This document shows, in pieces, positions 17,890 through 25,712 of a DNA stretch of 45,727 bases (within the stretch, counting starts at the first letter, position 1; every line of letters starts with the position of its first letter). The translations under genes and the position numbers were made by a program. Location of the stretch: the IMG/VR virus record IMGVR_UViG_3300045119_000483, positions 1 to 45,727 of that record. The stretch is one strand, 5' to 3'. The notes under the pieces were generated by a model. That model made no database searches. It saw only the letters and a program-made list of their open reading frames with translations, and was not told the DNA's origin. This DNA comes from a virus.

Positions 17890-18044
17890 CAAAGTCTCTA
17901 ATCTCTCGCGCCATGCGTGAACTCGCGAAGCGCCGGTGGTCCAGACCTGGCGCAACCAATCCCGGCCGGCCGCGATTGCCCGATCGCTGCGCGTGCGGCA
18001 AATACACAAAGCACACCGCACAGTTGCGCCGGCATGCCTGCTAG
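17886..18044 (+). CDS. Small basic GRPR/CxCG protein linked to hicAB
   Basis: 52 residues beginning MTKSLISRAMRELAKRR. It carries an AT-hook-like NPGRPRLPD followed by RCACGKYTKHTAQLRRHAC, whose two Cys, two His and final Cys could bind a metal. It overlaps hicB by four bases. The same GRPR then C-x-C-G layout is found in the gene at 35650-35886. It could bind nucleic acid. It is not a standard part of hicAB operons, so it is either a third component or a separate small gene carried along. Confidence 0.6.
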   Translation: MTKSLISRAMRELAKRRWSRPGATNPGRPRLPDRCACGKYTKHTAQLRRHAC

Positions 18045-18122
18045 CCGTGGCCGCCGCCCGGGCAGATTCCAACTCAGTAACTCCCACACCGCGGGTTCCG
18101 GCCACTCTGGAAACATCGTGTC

Positions 18123-18983
18123 TCATCGCTTCCACCGTCGTGCCCTATGGCCCGTGTAATAGCTGCTCAACTTCATCTGGGCCGGCGCCATTCCCTGCGC
18201 CTCGCTGGTCCGCATGGTTGCCAGTGCCGCCTTCGCGAGGGCCGTGTGAAAGTTGGCGCCGGTGTAGTCCTTCAGGTGCGCCTTGATTCGCGCGGTGATT
18301 CCCTCAAGCAAGGCTGCCGGCTGAATCCACAGCTCGAGCAGCTTGGCTTCCGCGTCGAGGTCGCCGCCGTACGATTGATAGGTGTAGAGCAGCGACTCCG
18401 ATTCATTCGGATTGGGGTAGATCTCGACCTGCATGCGCGGCGGGGTCGAATCGTCGTCCATGTAGCCGGCCCAGGCCCGCGCCGTGCCAACGGTCGCCCG
18501 GGTGGGGTCGCTCGCGTTGAGCTGCTCGTGGGTGTAGCGCCGCATCGGGCCGAGAGGCGAGACGAAGGCGTCATCGGCCAGCAACTGGCAACCAGCCGGC
18601 AGCACGTACACGGCCTGGTAGACTGCATATGCCGCCGCGGATGCGCTGGGCCCGTCGTACGGCCGGTCCAGGGTGCCTGAGGTGGAAGAGGTGATGGTGA
18701 ACTCGTAGTAGTCGGTCTCCCCCTTCACCCGGAACGCCAGGCCGGTCAGGCTCGCGGTCCACGAGCCGCCCGTGAGCACCACGGCATTCGAGCCCGCGGT
18801 CACAGCGACGGTTCCCGCGGTGTAGGGCGTGCGCGTCTGGAGGACCGCCTGGATATTCTGGCGGGTCCACGGCAGCTCGCCCAGGATCTCCTGGTAGCGG
18901 TCGTTGGCCCAGCCTTCGATCAGATCGAGGGAGATGCCCGGGAAGGCCTGAGTCAGTCGCAGCTTTAATTGCCCGTACGTCAT
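18123..18983 (-). CDS. Structural adaptor/tail protein
   Basis: 286 residues starting MTYGQLKLRLTQAFPGISLDL with an AGAGG site. The opening helix and WANDRYQEILGELPWTRQ are typical of phage adaptor-like proteins. A beta domain follows (AVTAGSNAVVLTGGSWT, LAFRVKGETDYYEFTI) and then helices near the C-terminus (LLEGITARIKAHLKDYTG). It lies just upstream of the hicAB island, which separates it from the other adaptors. A connector or tail role is likely. Confidence 0.65.
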   Translation of the reverse strand: MTYGQLKLRLTQAFPGISLDLIEGWANDRYQEILGELPWTRQNIQAVLQTRTPYTAGTVAVTAGSNAVVLTGGSWTASLTGLAFRVKGETDYYEFTITSSTSGTLDRPYDGPSASAAAYAVYQAVYVLPAGCQLLADDAFVSPLGPMRRYTHEQLNASDPTRATVGTARAWAGYMDDDSTPPRMQVEIYPNPNESESLLYTYQSYGGDLDAEAKLLELWIQPAALLEGITARIKAHLKDYTGANFHTALAKAALATMRTSEAQGMAPAQMKLSSYYTGHRARRWKR

Positions 18984-18993
18984 CGGTATGCCT

Positions 18994-19353
18994 CTATGGA
19001 GCCGAGGTGCTGGTGCAGTCCTCGACCATGCGGAGCATCCATTCGGCGTCCGACACGCGGACGCCCTTTATCTGCTCGATGGTGCCGGCCAGCGCCAGCA
19101 CCTCCTCGTCCTCCAACTCCACCGTGCGCGAGCCGTAGTCACTTTCCGGCAAGCGCCAGGAGTAGCGAGGGGGCAGCTCCCTGAACTGAGTCTCGGCCAT
19201 GAACTGCGTCTCCGTGATCTCCTGGTCGGTCAGTCGGATCTTTTCGAGAATGCGCAGGTAGACTGCGGCCTCTCGCAGCCTCTCGACTTCAAGCGAGCCG
19301 ATGTGACTGCAGAGCATGACTCGCTGGTAGAACGTCAGGTGAATCGTTTGCAT
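18994..19353 (-). CDS. Hypothetical late protein
   Basis: 119 residues, mostly helical (IGSLEVERLREAAVYLRILEKI), with an acidic C-terminal half (VELEDEEVLALAGTIEQIKG). No metal-binding or catalytic motif is seen and the ribosome site is weak. The gene lies 10 bp before the adaptor-like gene and after the Gly-rich adhesin. Small helical proteins at this place in podovirus late operons are often assembly factors, but nothing in this sequence proves that. Confidence 0.55.
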   Translation of the reverse strand: MQTIHLTFYQRVMLCSHIGSLEVERLREAAVYLRILEKIRLTDQEITETQFMAETQFRELPPRYSWRLPESDYGSRTVELEDEEVLALAGTIEQIKGVRVSDAEWMLRMVEDCTSTSAP

Positions 19354-19366
19354 AAGTTGACTCGCG

Positions 19367-19951
19367 CTATACGATGCCCACCATTGGCTGCTGTGACGTC
19401 ACGCTATACGTGATCTGTACCTGCCCTGCCGCCCCTGGCCCTGCACCAGATGGGGCTCCAGAGGTTTGCCCACCGCCCCCGCCTCCTCCGCCGGGAGCCG
19501 TTCCAGCGGCCCCGTTTCCGCCGAATCCGCCTCCGTTGCCTCCGCCGGGACTGCCGCCGGTCCCGCCCACTGCGCTTGTGCCGTCCGCCGAGGGCGTAGC
19601 GCCCCCACCTCCGCCGCCGCCACCCGCTCCCCCGCCGGCACCGGACCCTCCGTTGTGAGTTGAGCCGATCGCGCCTGTTTGACTCGTCGCCCCCGCTGCC
19701 CGGACCTTGTCGACTCCCAACAGGGCAACGTAGCTGGGGTTCCCGGCAGTGCCCACGATCACGTCATAGGTGCCTGAAACAGCAATTGCTCCAGACGTGG
19801 AGTAAGATCCTCCACCTCCCCCGGGACCCCCACCACCGAAGCCTCCGCTACCGCCGTTAGCGCCTGCGCCCCAGGCTTCCATCGTTGCGACCGCCCCCGC
19901 TGGAGCGGTCCAGGTCGTTGCGCCAGGCGTGGTGTAGGTGATGGTCGGCAT
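19367..19951 (-). CDS. Glycine-rich tail tip/adhesin-like protein
   Basis: 194 residues. The start ITYTTPGATTWTAPAGAVATMEAWGAG is the common entry to phage Gly-rich domains. Long poly-Gly and Gly/Ala runs follow, separated by short segments, and the end is a beta strand (GQVQITYSV). Such polyglycine sandwiches form receptor-binding tips in phage adhesins. It directly follows the fibre gene at 19951 and shares one base with it, so it is probably the tip or partner of that fibre. Confidence 0.75.
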   Translation of the reverse strand: MPTITYTTPGATTWTAPAGAVATMEAWGAGANGGSGGFGGGGPGGGGGSYSTSGAIAVSGTYDVIVGTAGNPSYVALLGVDKVRAAGATSQTGAIGSTHNGGSGAGGGAGGGGGGGGATPSADGTSAVGGTGGSPGGGNGGGFGGNGAAGTAPGGGGGGGGQTSGAPSGAGPGAAGQVQITYSVTSQQPMVGIV

Positions 19952-21648
19952 TATGGGGTCTGGTCCAGATAGAAGGTTGCGGTCAAATTTGTGGGCGTGC
20001 CCACTGGTGAGGAGAGCGTGAAGGTCAGCTCGTCATCGGCCGCCAGTGACACATTGCCGAGTGTTGTAGTTGCAGCCGTCGTGGTGACGGAGATCGCCGT
20101 GCCAACGTTGGTGCCGTTCCTTTTGACTTGCAGACTGACACTGGTGCCGGAAGCGATCTTGCAGCGAATTCCGTAGAGAACCTGCGCTTGCGTCCCAGTC
20201 ACCGGAATGAAGAAACTGGGCATGGTCGTGAGCGAGGAAACGTCTCCAACCAGGGCAAAGGTGTGGCCGTGCCGGAACGTGATGGTGGACCACTTCATCC
20301 CGGTGGCCTGCGTCGAGTCCACCATCAGGACTTGGTTGTTAGTAGTTCCGATGGCCAGCCTCGTCGCTGGCGCACTGGCCCCCCGCGCGATCAGGTCGCC
20401 TTTGGTGGTCGTTGGATCGGAGCACTTACTCCAGGCCAGCGAGGTGATCCAGGCGGGGTCAGCGTACGAAGCGGTTTTGTCAGCCGCATTGGTGACCTGG
20501 GCTGCTGTGTAATCGCCGGTTGCCGCGACTACTGCTCCCGTGCGAGTGAACACACTCGAGACTCCGGTTGCCGGCGCCCCCGTGATTTTGCTCCAGGCCA
20601 GTGCCGTGATCCACGCCGGATCGGCATAGGCGCCAAGCGTGGAGACGGCGTTGGTGACTTGTGCCGCAGTGTAGTCGCCTATGGCCGCGGCGACCGCCCC
20701 GCTCCGGGTGAAGACCGAACTCACTCCCGTTGCCGGTGTTCCGGTGATCTTCGACCAGGCCAAACTCGTGATCCAGGCAGGGTCCGCGTAACTGCCCAAC
20801 ACCGAGACTGCGTTGGTGACCTGGGCTGCGGCGTAGTCACCCGCATTGGCCACCACTACACCGCTTCGGCCGAACACACTGGTGACGGAGCCGCCGGTGC
20901 CCACTGCCGCCCATTTGATGCCGAGAGCCTGCGTCGAATCGGCGACCAGTGCCTGGCCGTCAGTCCCCACCGGCAGGCGGGTGGCCGGCGCCGCTGCTCC
21001 CCGTGCGATGATGTCGCCCTTTGTGGTTGTGGGGTCGCTGAAGCCTCCGCCCGTTGCCGATGCGATGGTGACGCTCACCCAGTTGTTCGCCGCGTCGTCC
21101 GCGACGGTGAGAGTGACGTTCGCCCCTTGAATGAAATTGATTTGCCGTCGAGTGCCGATGGCCGCTCCCGCGTTACTGACAACGACCCGCTGGTTGGTGC
21201 TGTCCGCGACGATGGCCAGCGTGATATCCGTCGACAGAGGTCCGCCACCCGTGAGGCCAGTGCCCGAGAGCACCTGGCGCGTGGTTGGAACCGCTCCGAC
21301 TTGCGCTGCGGTGTAGTCGCCGGCCTGGGCGAGGACCGCGCCGCTTCTGCCGAACACGGAGGAAACCGCGGCCGCCGGTGCTCCGGTGATCTTCGACCAG
21401 GCGAGCGAAGTGATCCAGGCGGGATTCGCGTAGACGGCGGTGGTGTCCACCGCGTGGGTCACCTGGCCCGCGGAGTAATCCCCCACCTGCGCGAGGACCA
21501 CGCCGGTTCTGCCGAACACACTCTCGACCGGACCAGCTTCGATGGGGGCGGCCCCGCCGCTGAAAATCGACGGGGCCCCACCATCACCAGGTTGGCCGAT
21601 CAGATCCGGCACGCCGCCGCTGTCACCGGGTTTGAAGATTGTGGACAT
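19951..21648 (-). CDS. Tail fibre with repeated SVFGR...GDYTAAQV modules
   Basis: 565 residues. Five modules share SVF[GT]R[ST]G then GDY[TSA]A[AG]QV, and most continue with ADPAWITSLAWSKITG. Interleaved are two copies of PTTTKG-D-IARGA and a LSTDITLAIVADSTNQ region typical of phage fibres. The N-terminal MSTIFKPGDSGGVPDLIGQ is probably the attachment part. The C-terminal 130 residues form a separate beta domain. Its start overlaps the upstream stop (TGATG). The repeats make copy-number change by recombination likely. Confidence 0.8.
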   Translation of the reverse strand: MSTIFKPGDSGGVPDLIGQPGDGGAPSIFSGGAAPIEAGPVESVFGRTGVVLAQVGDYSAGQVTHAVDTTAVYANPAWITSLAWSKITGAPAAAVSSVFGRSGAVLAQAGDYTAAQVGAVPTTRQVLSGTGLTGGGPLSTDITLAIVADSTNQRVVVSNAGAAIGTRRQINFIQGANVTLTVADDAANNWVSVTIASATGGGFSDPTTTKGDIIARGAAAPATRLPVGTDGQALVADSTQALGIKWAAVGTGGSVTSVFGRSGVVVANAGDYAAAQVTNAVSVLGSYADPAWITSLAWSKITGTPATGVSSVFTRSGAVAAAIGDYTAAQVTNAVSTLGAYADPAWITALAWSKITGAPATGVSSVFTRTGAVVAATGDYTAAQVTNAADKTASYADPAWITSLAWSKCSDPTTTKGDLIARGASAPATRLAIGTTNNQVLMVDSTQATGMKWSTITFRHGHTFALVGDVSSLTTMPSFFIPVTGTQAQVLYGIRCKIASGTSVSLQVKRNGTNVGTAISVTTTAATTTLGNVSLAADDELTFTLSSPVGTPTNLTATFYLDQTP

Positions 21649-22424
21649 CAGAACATCCGGTTAACAGCAAGGGCAAGGTTGCAGTTTCCCGTTGGAGCGG
21701 CGGCCGTAATGGTGACCTGGTATGTCATTCCCTGGCCCTGACCAACGTAGAAGCTCAGTGTGTTGTTGCCGGGTACTGCGTTGTCGGCCGCGCCAGTGAG
21801 TCCGAGTGGCGCGGTGGTCGGGCCGGTGGCGTATGCGCCATTATTTGTGAGAATCGTCAGGGTCGCACTCGCCCCAGCTCCGCCGTAAGGCGCCGTGCTC
21901 CACATGTACCACCTGACGGCGTAGAGCCCGGCTGGCGCACTTGTGGGCAACAGCGTAAGGAATGCCGTACTCGCCGTGAAGACCTGATTGACCGTGGCTA
22001 CCGGTGCCGCCGCGCCCGCGCCGCTGGCTGATCCGGTGAAGTTGGTCCCTGCCCCTCCTGCCCCGGTGATCTTCCTCGATACCAGCGTGAGGATGCGATC
22101 GGCGCCCTGGTTCACCGCGCCGCCGCTGGCTCCTGAGCGCACCTTCAGGAAGTCAACGCCGGAAAATATGGCGGGGTCGATCGAGATCCGCTGCCCTGCG
22201 ACGACGGCCGCCGAGGGGATGACGATCTCGGAGCCGGCCGAGTCGAACATGTTCAGCCAAGTGGCCCCTTGATCGTCCGAAACCTGGAACGAGAGTCCCG
22301 CCGCGCTCCAGGCCGCGGGTAGAGTGATCGCGCACAGCGTCTTGCTGCCCAGGTTGACCGGCGCCGAGAGAGACTGGCCGTTTGCAATCGTGACCTGCGC
22401 TGCTGCTGTTTTATGGAGTGCCAT
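21648..22424 (-). CDS. Virion/fibre-associated protein with duplicated N-terminal domain
   Basis: 258 residues from the ATG at 22424 (MALHKTAAAQVTIANGQ). Its first 110 residues are a close copy of the protein encoded next upstream (22411-22779), including AQVTIANGQSLSAPVNLG and ISIDPAIFSGVDFLKVRSG. The rest is a second beta domain with YAVRWYMWSTAPYGGAG and NNTLSFYVGQGQGMTYQV. It overlaps the upstream gene by 14 bp. Likely a decoration, fibre base or capsid-surface protein. Confidence 0.7.
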   Translation of the reverse strand: MALHKTAAAQVTIANGQSLSAPVNLGSKTLCAITLPAAWSAAGLSFQVSDDQGATWLNMFDSAGSEIVIPSAAVVAGQRISIDPAIFSGVDFLKVRSGASGGAVNQGADRILTLVSRKITGAGGAGTNFTGSASGAGAAAPVATVNQVFTASTAFLTLLPTSAPAGLYAVRWYMWSTAPYGGAGASATLTILTNNGAYATGPTTAPLGLTGAADNAVPGNNTLSFYVGQGQGMTYQVTITAAAPTGNCNLALAVNRMF

Positions 22425-22779
22425 AGATCTCCCTCGTGGCGAGCCCCAACACACGGGCCCCTCCCTGCGCTACCGCCGCGGCGTTGGTGCCTGACCGAAT
22501 CTTGACGAAATCAACGCTGGCGAAGATGGCGGGATTGACCGAGATTCTTTGCCCCGCGACGACGGACGCCGAAGGAATCGAAACCTCCGTGCCGGTCACG
22601 TCGAACAGGTTCTGCCAGGTGACCCCGCCGTCATCGGATGCCTGGAAGGAGAGCGCCGCCGCGGTCCACGGAGTCGGTACGACGATTGCGCACAGCGTCT
22701 TGTTGCCAAGGTTGACCGGCGCCGAGAGAGACTGCCCGTTCGCAATTGTGACCTGCGCTGCTGATTTGTTGAGCGCCAT
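22411..22779 (-). CDS. Small beta protein, paralogue of the next gene
   Basis: 122 residues from the ATG at 22779 with a strong AAGGAGG ribosome site. The whole protein matches the N-terminal domain of the gene at 21648-22424 (AQVTIANGQSLSAPVNLG, SVDFVKIRSG). The DNA similarity is high near the start codons, with about five differences in 73 bp. It is a recent tandem duplication. It lies in the late unit between the capsid terminator and the fibres. Probable virion surface component. Confidence 0.7.
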   Translation of the reverse strand: MALNKSAAQVTIANGQSLSAPVNLGNKTLCAIVVPTPWTAAALSFQASDDGGVTWQNLFDVTGTEVSIPSASVVAGQRISVNPAIFASVDFVKIRSGTNAAAVAQGGARVLGLATREIYGTP

Positions 22780-22789
22780 GTGAGCCTCC

Positions 22790-23383
22790 TTAGAGGGCCG
22801 TGGCCGCTCCGACAATCGGCGTGAGAGTATAGGCCAGGTTGAGCGACATGGCCGTCAGCGAGGTTGTGGGCTGCACCTTGAGAGTGATCTTGCCCGCGCC
22901 GGCCGTGACCGTCCACGCCAGCGTGAGCGTGCTCGCGCCCGTGACCGTCTTGGCCTGGTTGGCTGCGACCTCTGTAATCGTGCCAGTGACTGTTCCCGCC
23001 TTATTTACGGCGGAGTAAGTCACGATTCCCGCGAGTGACTGGAACTCGGTGTTGTCGGTGATGCCCACCACGTAGTGGATGCAGCCGCCCACCATTGCCG
23101 AGGCTGGGACCGCGATGTCCGCCAGTGCGTTTGCAACCCCGAGAGTGAGGGGCCGTTGCGGTGCGTTAAGCACGGGACGTCCGTTGGCCCCGATCGAGTA
23201 GAGGACCGCGCCAGTCGGGTCCTGGATCTGCACCAGGTCCACGGTCTGGCCGGGAGGGGCCTGGATCACGAGCATGGGCGAATTGGGCCAGCCAGTCTGG
23301 CCGCCCGGGAACGCGGAGAGCTTGAGCAATACTCGCTGGAAGCGGGTTGCGATGCGTGCAAAGGATCGATTGTTCAGTGCCAT
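22790..23383 (-). CDS. Hypothetical virion protein
   Basis: 197 residues starting MALNNRSFARIATRFQRVLLK. It is beta-rich, with SPMLVIQAPPGQTVDLVQIQDPTG early and two similar strands near the end (TVTGTITEVAANQAKTVTG). An AAGGG ribosome site precedes the ATG. It is the first gene after the capsid terminator and palindromic operator site 2, so its expression and that of the fibre genes below may be set there. Function unknown. Confidence 0.6.
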   Translation of the reverse strand: MALNNRSFARIATRFQRVLLKLSAFPGGQTGWPNSPMLVIQAPPGQTVDLVQIQDPTGAVLYSIGANGRPVLNAPQRPLTLGVANALADIAVPASAMVGGCIHYVVGITDNTEFQSLAGIVTYSAVNKAGTVTGTITEVAANQAKTVTGASTLTLAWTVTAGAGKITLKVQPTTSLTAMSLNLAYTLTPIVGAATAL

Positions 23384-23404
23384 TGTTTCCCTTTCTGCTG
23401 GCCG

Positions 23405-23424
23405 CTTCTCAGAACTCTGAGAAG
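23405..23424. promoter_or_regulatory. Palindromic operator (site 2) between capsid and tail genes
   Basis: Plus-strand arms CTTCTCAGA (23405-23413) and TCTGAGAAG (23416-23424) around AC; read on the minus strand the centre is GT, as at sites 1 and 3. One outer base also matches the longer 22-bp form. It lies 22 bp upstream of the minus-strand gene start at 23383, downstream of the capsid terminator. On the plus strand a perfect AGGAGG and an ATG follow at 23436 and 23444. Confidence 0.85.
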
Positions 23425-23458
23425 TGGAGGCTCAGGAGGTTTTATGCGTACTGCTGGG

Positions 23459-23495
23459 CTAAAAGTTGGGGGGCCCGCGCTGAACAAGCCCCCCG
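23459..23495 (-). terminator. Hairpin terminator after the major capsid gene
   Basis: On the minus strand GGGGGGC and GCCCCCC form a seven-base stem with a 13-base loop, followed by AACTTTT. It lies 18 bp after the capsid stop. It would stop or weaken transcription after the most heavily expressed virion gene, leaving the fibre and tail genes to read-through or a new start near operator site 2. Confidence 0.6.
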
Positions 23496-23512
23496 TGACA
23501 GGAAGAAAGAAA

Positions 23513-24439
23513 CTACGCGCCGGGGCTTCCGTAGATGCCCTTCCAGCCGAAGAACCCCACGTCGGAGCGGTATCTCATATACACCGTTCCCGTTTCATTC
23601 TTTTCGGTATAGTCGCTCTTGGTGTAGGGCGCCTTGCGGTCGATCCACACCTGTTCGCACTCGCTCGGCTGCGCCACCAGGAACCAGGCATCCGGGTCCG
23701 TGAGCTGGGCCCAGATCAGGGGGTCGATCGCGCCGCCGTTCTCGCCGTACTGGAAGGCGTTGATGGTGTTGTTGGCGGTGTCGGAACGCATGCTGGACTT
23801 AGTGATCTCCATCGAGTTCCAACGATTGGCGGCCGCGACCAGGAGCCGCGGTTTGGAGAGGAGCTGCAAGAACCCGCGATGATCCTTGATCAGCTCCCAG
23901 TCGGTCAGACCAACCTCGAGCGAAGCTACGTCGAGATCGGCTGCCACGGCGATCAGGTTGGCTTGCACGCCGCCGGCTTTGACCAGCGGGTGATCCGCGG
24001 CGCAGAGGGCCTTGCCATCCGGGCCGGGATAGTTTGTGCCGTCGAAGGCGTTGTTGTAAACGCCGGCGGCCTGCAGCTCGCGAGCATAGTAGATCGACTC
24101 CGAGAGCGCCACCGCGCGTTTGCTGATGATGCCGAACTTGTCGTCCTCCACCAGCTCCTGGCTGGCGGCGATGCCCAAGCCCCACTTCACCGGTTTGAAG
24201 GTTTTGTTGAACCCCTGGACGAAGGCATCGGTCGGGGTGTCCTCACCCTCAGCTACTTTGCTGGGCAGTCCCACGCCGGCCATCTGAGAGAACTGCTCGA
24301 TCGAGCGGGTGGTGGTTTGTTGGTCGAGCAGTTGCGGGCACATCGGCTTCTTCTGGCGGAAGGTCTGCCAGATTTTGGCATTCAGCGCGGGCAGCATGGT
24401 TTCGAAGAAGAAATCTTGAAATTGTCCTCTTACTTGCAT
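23513..24439 (-). CDS. Major capsid protein
   Basis: 308 residues, the right size for an HK97-fold major head protein. It starts MQVRGQFQDFFFETMLPALNAKIW. The middle has DKFGIISKRAVALSESIYYARELQAAGVYN, and the end has the typical WIDRKAPYTKSDYTEKN and TVYMRYRSDVGFFGWKGIYGSPGA, as in Mu gpT-like head subunits. It follows a small capsid-associated gene by two bases and is closed by a hairpin terminator. The assignment combines these motifs with position after the scaffold-like gene. Confidence 0.85.
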   Translation of the reverse strand: MQVRGQFQDFFFETMLPALNAKIWQTFRQKKPMCPQLLDQQTTTRSIEQFSQMAGVGLPSKVAEGEDTPTDAFVQGFNKTFKPVKWGLGIAASQELVEDDKFGIISKRAVALSESIYYARELQAAGVYNNAFDGTNYPGPDGKALCAADHPLVKAGGVQANLIAVAADLDVASLEVGLTDWELIKDHRGFLQLLSKPRLLVAAANRWNSMEITKSSMRSDTANNTINAFQYGENGGAIDPLIWAQLTDPDAWFLVAQPSECEQVWIDRKAPYTKSDYTEKNETGTVYMRYRSDVGFFGWKGIYGSPGA

Positions 24440-24441
24440 GG

Positions 24442-24960
24442 TTAGACCCCCGCCGATTGGTCAGCGAACTGTGACCGGTTGAAGGTGCAGATCACGCGCG
24501 CGAATGCGCCAACTGCGTTGTCTGGTGACTGGTGCAAGCCCATCAGCTTCACGCCCAGCGTGTTGGTGACGGCCGCTCCGTTGAGCGAATGAGCCGAGAG
24601 GTGGAGCGCGGCGTTGCCGGCGCCCGCCACCAGGGCCGCATTCATTTCGAGCTGCGCCATCGTGATCGTATCGATTTGCGCTTCGAACATCTGCAGATGC
24701 CCGATGATGATGAGGTGATCGGTGGCGGCCGCGGCCGCACCGTAGATGAGGTTGACGCCGTAGTGGGCACTGCCGGCCGCGGAAGGCGCGATCGATGCGT
24801 TCGGCTTGGTGCCAGAGCCCTGGAGCGTCACCACGTCGTTGATGAACAACGCCGTACCGACTCCCACGATTTTGTGGGCCCCCACGCAGGCCTGTCCCGG
24901 CCCGCCCACTACTGATCGCATGAGCGGCCGGAATCCATGCGGGTTGTTGTTATTAGCCAT
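24442..24960 (-). CDS. Capsid decoration/head-associated protein
   Basis: 172 residues beginning MANNNNPHGFRPLMRSVVGG, an opening often seen in phage head proteins encoded just before the major capsid gene. The rest is beta-rich and small-residue-rich (VALFINDVVTLQGSG-like segments, GHLQMFEAQIDTI). It ends TFNRSQFADQSAGV. The position immediately upstream of the capsid gene supports a decoration or head-associated role; the sequence alone does not name a family. Confidence 0.7.
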   Translation of the reverse strand: MANNNNPHGFRPLMRSVVGGPGQACVGAHKIVGVGTALFINDVVTLQGSGTKPNASIAPSAAGSAHYGVNLIYGAAAAATDHLIIIGHLQMFEAQIDTITMAQLEMNAALVAGAGNAALHLSAHSLNGAAVTNTLGVKLMGLHQSPDNAVGAFARVICTFNRSQFADQSAGV

Positions 24961-25094
24961 AGCTCTCCTTTGTGGTTTGTTCCTGCTACCTCAATGGAGC
25001 GCGGAGACGATGGCTTGACTGAGGTCTGGTCGCGCCCGGGAGCCTTTTTAGGGGACTTGGGTGAGCGCGCCTGCTCCGCATTTGCTCGGTACTG

Positions 25095-25712
25095 CTATTG
25101 CTGCTGGTCCGAGACGGCCGTCGGGCCGCCTTCCTGCTTATACTTCTCCTCGAGCTGCTGCAAAAGCTGGTTGCCGCGTTGCTGGAAGTGCTTATTGCGC
25201 GCGATCGCCACGCGCTCCGGAATGTGCCCCAGCAACATGCCGCGGACTTTCACCGGGTCGCCGTTCTCCTGCTTGACGACCACATAATCTCGGTTACCGC
25301 CTTCCTTGGTTTTCTTCTCCGATAGGAACTTCGACCGCATCCCGGGCTGGGCATACTGATCGGCCACTTCGCGCAAAGGGTCGCGGGCTTCATAGGTATC
25401 CCAGCCACGCTCGAGCACGTCGTCGCGTTTTTCCTTTAGCGCTTTGTCCCACCCGTCCGCTCCCGTCTCCACCCCGGAGGCCTCGCGCACGTTGGGCCTG
25501 GAGTTCTTCTCCTGGATCCCTTCGTCGGTGGCGTAGTAGTCCAGGGCCGCAAGTACCTGCGGGCCCAGGTTGAGTTCGCGAATGAGCACGCCGTTGATGT
25601 GGCACTCGAGCATGCGGGTGATCGCATTCGGTTCCAGGTCGCCGCTGATGAACGGCTGCGAATCCGGAATGCCGGCCGCTTCCTGGGCTTTACGTTTCTC
25701 TTCGCTTTTCAT
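25095..25712 (-). CDS. Hypothetical head-module protein
   Basis: 205 residues from the ATG at 25712, overlapping the scaffold-like gene (ATGA). It is charged and helical at both ends (MKSEEKRKAQEAAG; NQLLQQLEEKYKQEGG). The core includes PFISGDLEPNAITRMLECHINGVLIREL and GNRDYVVVKQENGDPVKVRGMLLGH. A 134-bp gap without a clear gene follows before the capsid-associated gene. Unknown function; probably head assembly by location. Confidence 0.6.
   Translation of the reverse strand: MKSEEKRKAQEAAGIPDSQPFISGDLEPNAITRMLECHINGVLIRELNLGPQVLAALDYYATDEGIQEKNSRPNVREASGVETGADGWDKALKEKRDDVLERGWDTYEARDPLREVADQYAQPGMRSKFLSEKKTKEGGNRDYVVVKQENGDPVKVRGMLLGHIPERVAIARNKHFQQRGNQLLQQLEEKYKQEGGPTAVSDQQQ

Noticed and set aside
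19367-22779. Invertible fibre segment for the serine recombinase
   Set aside because: The repeats in the fibre genes are all in direct orientation and no inverted flanking sites were found.
23075-24445. 456-codon plus-strand frame opposite the capsid gene
   Set aside because: As a full-length protein it is a GC-rich shadow of the capsid and its neighbour. Only the part behind the ribosome site at 23436 is kept as a finding.
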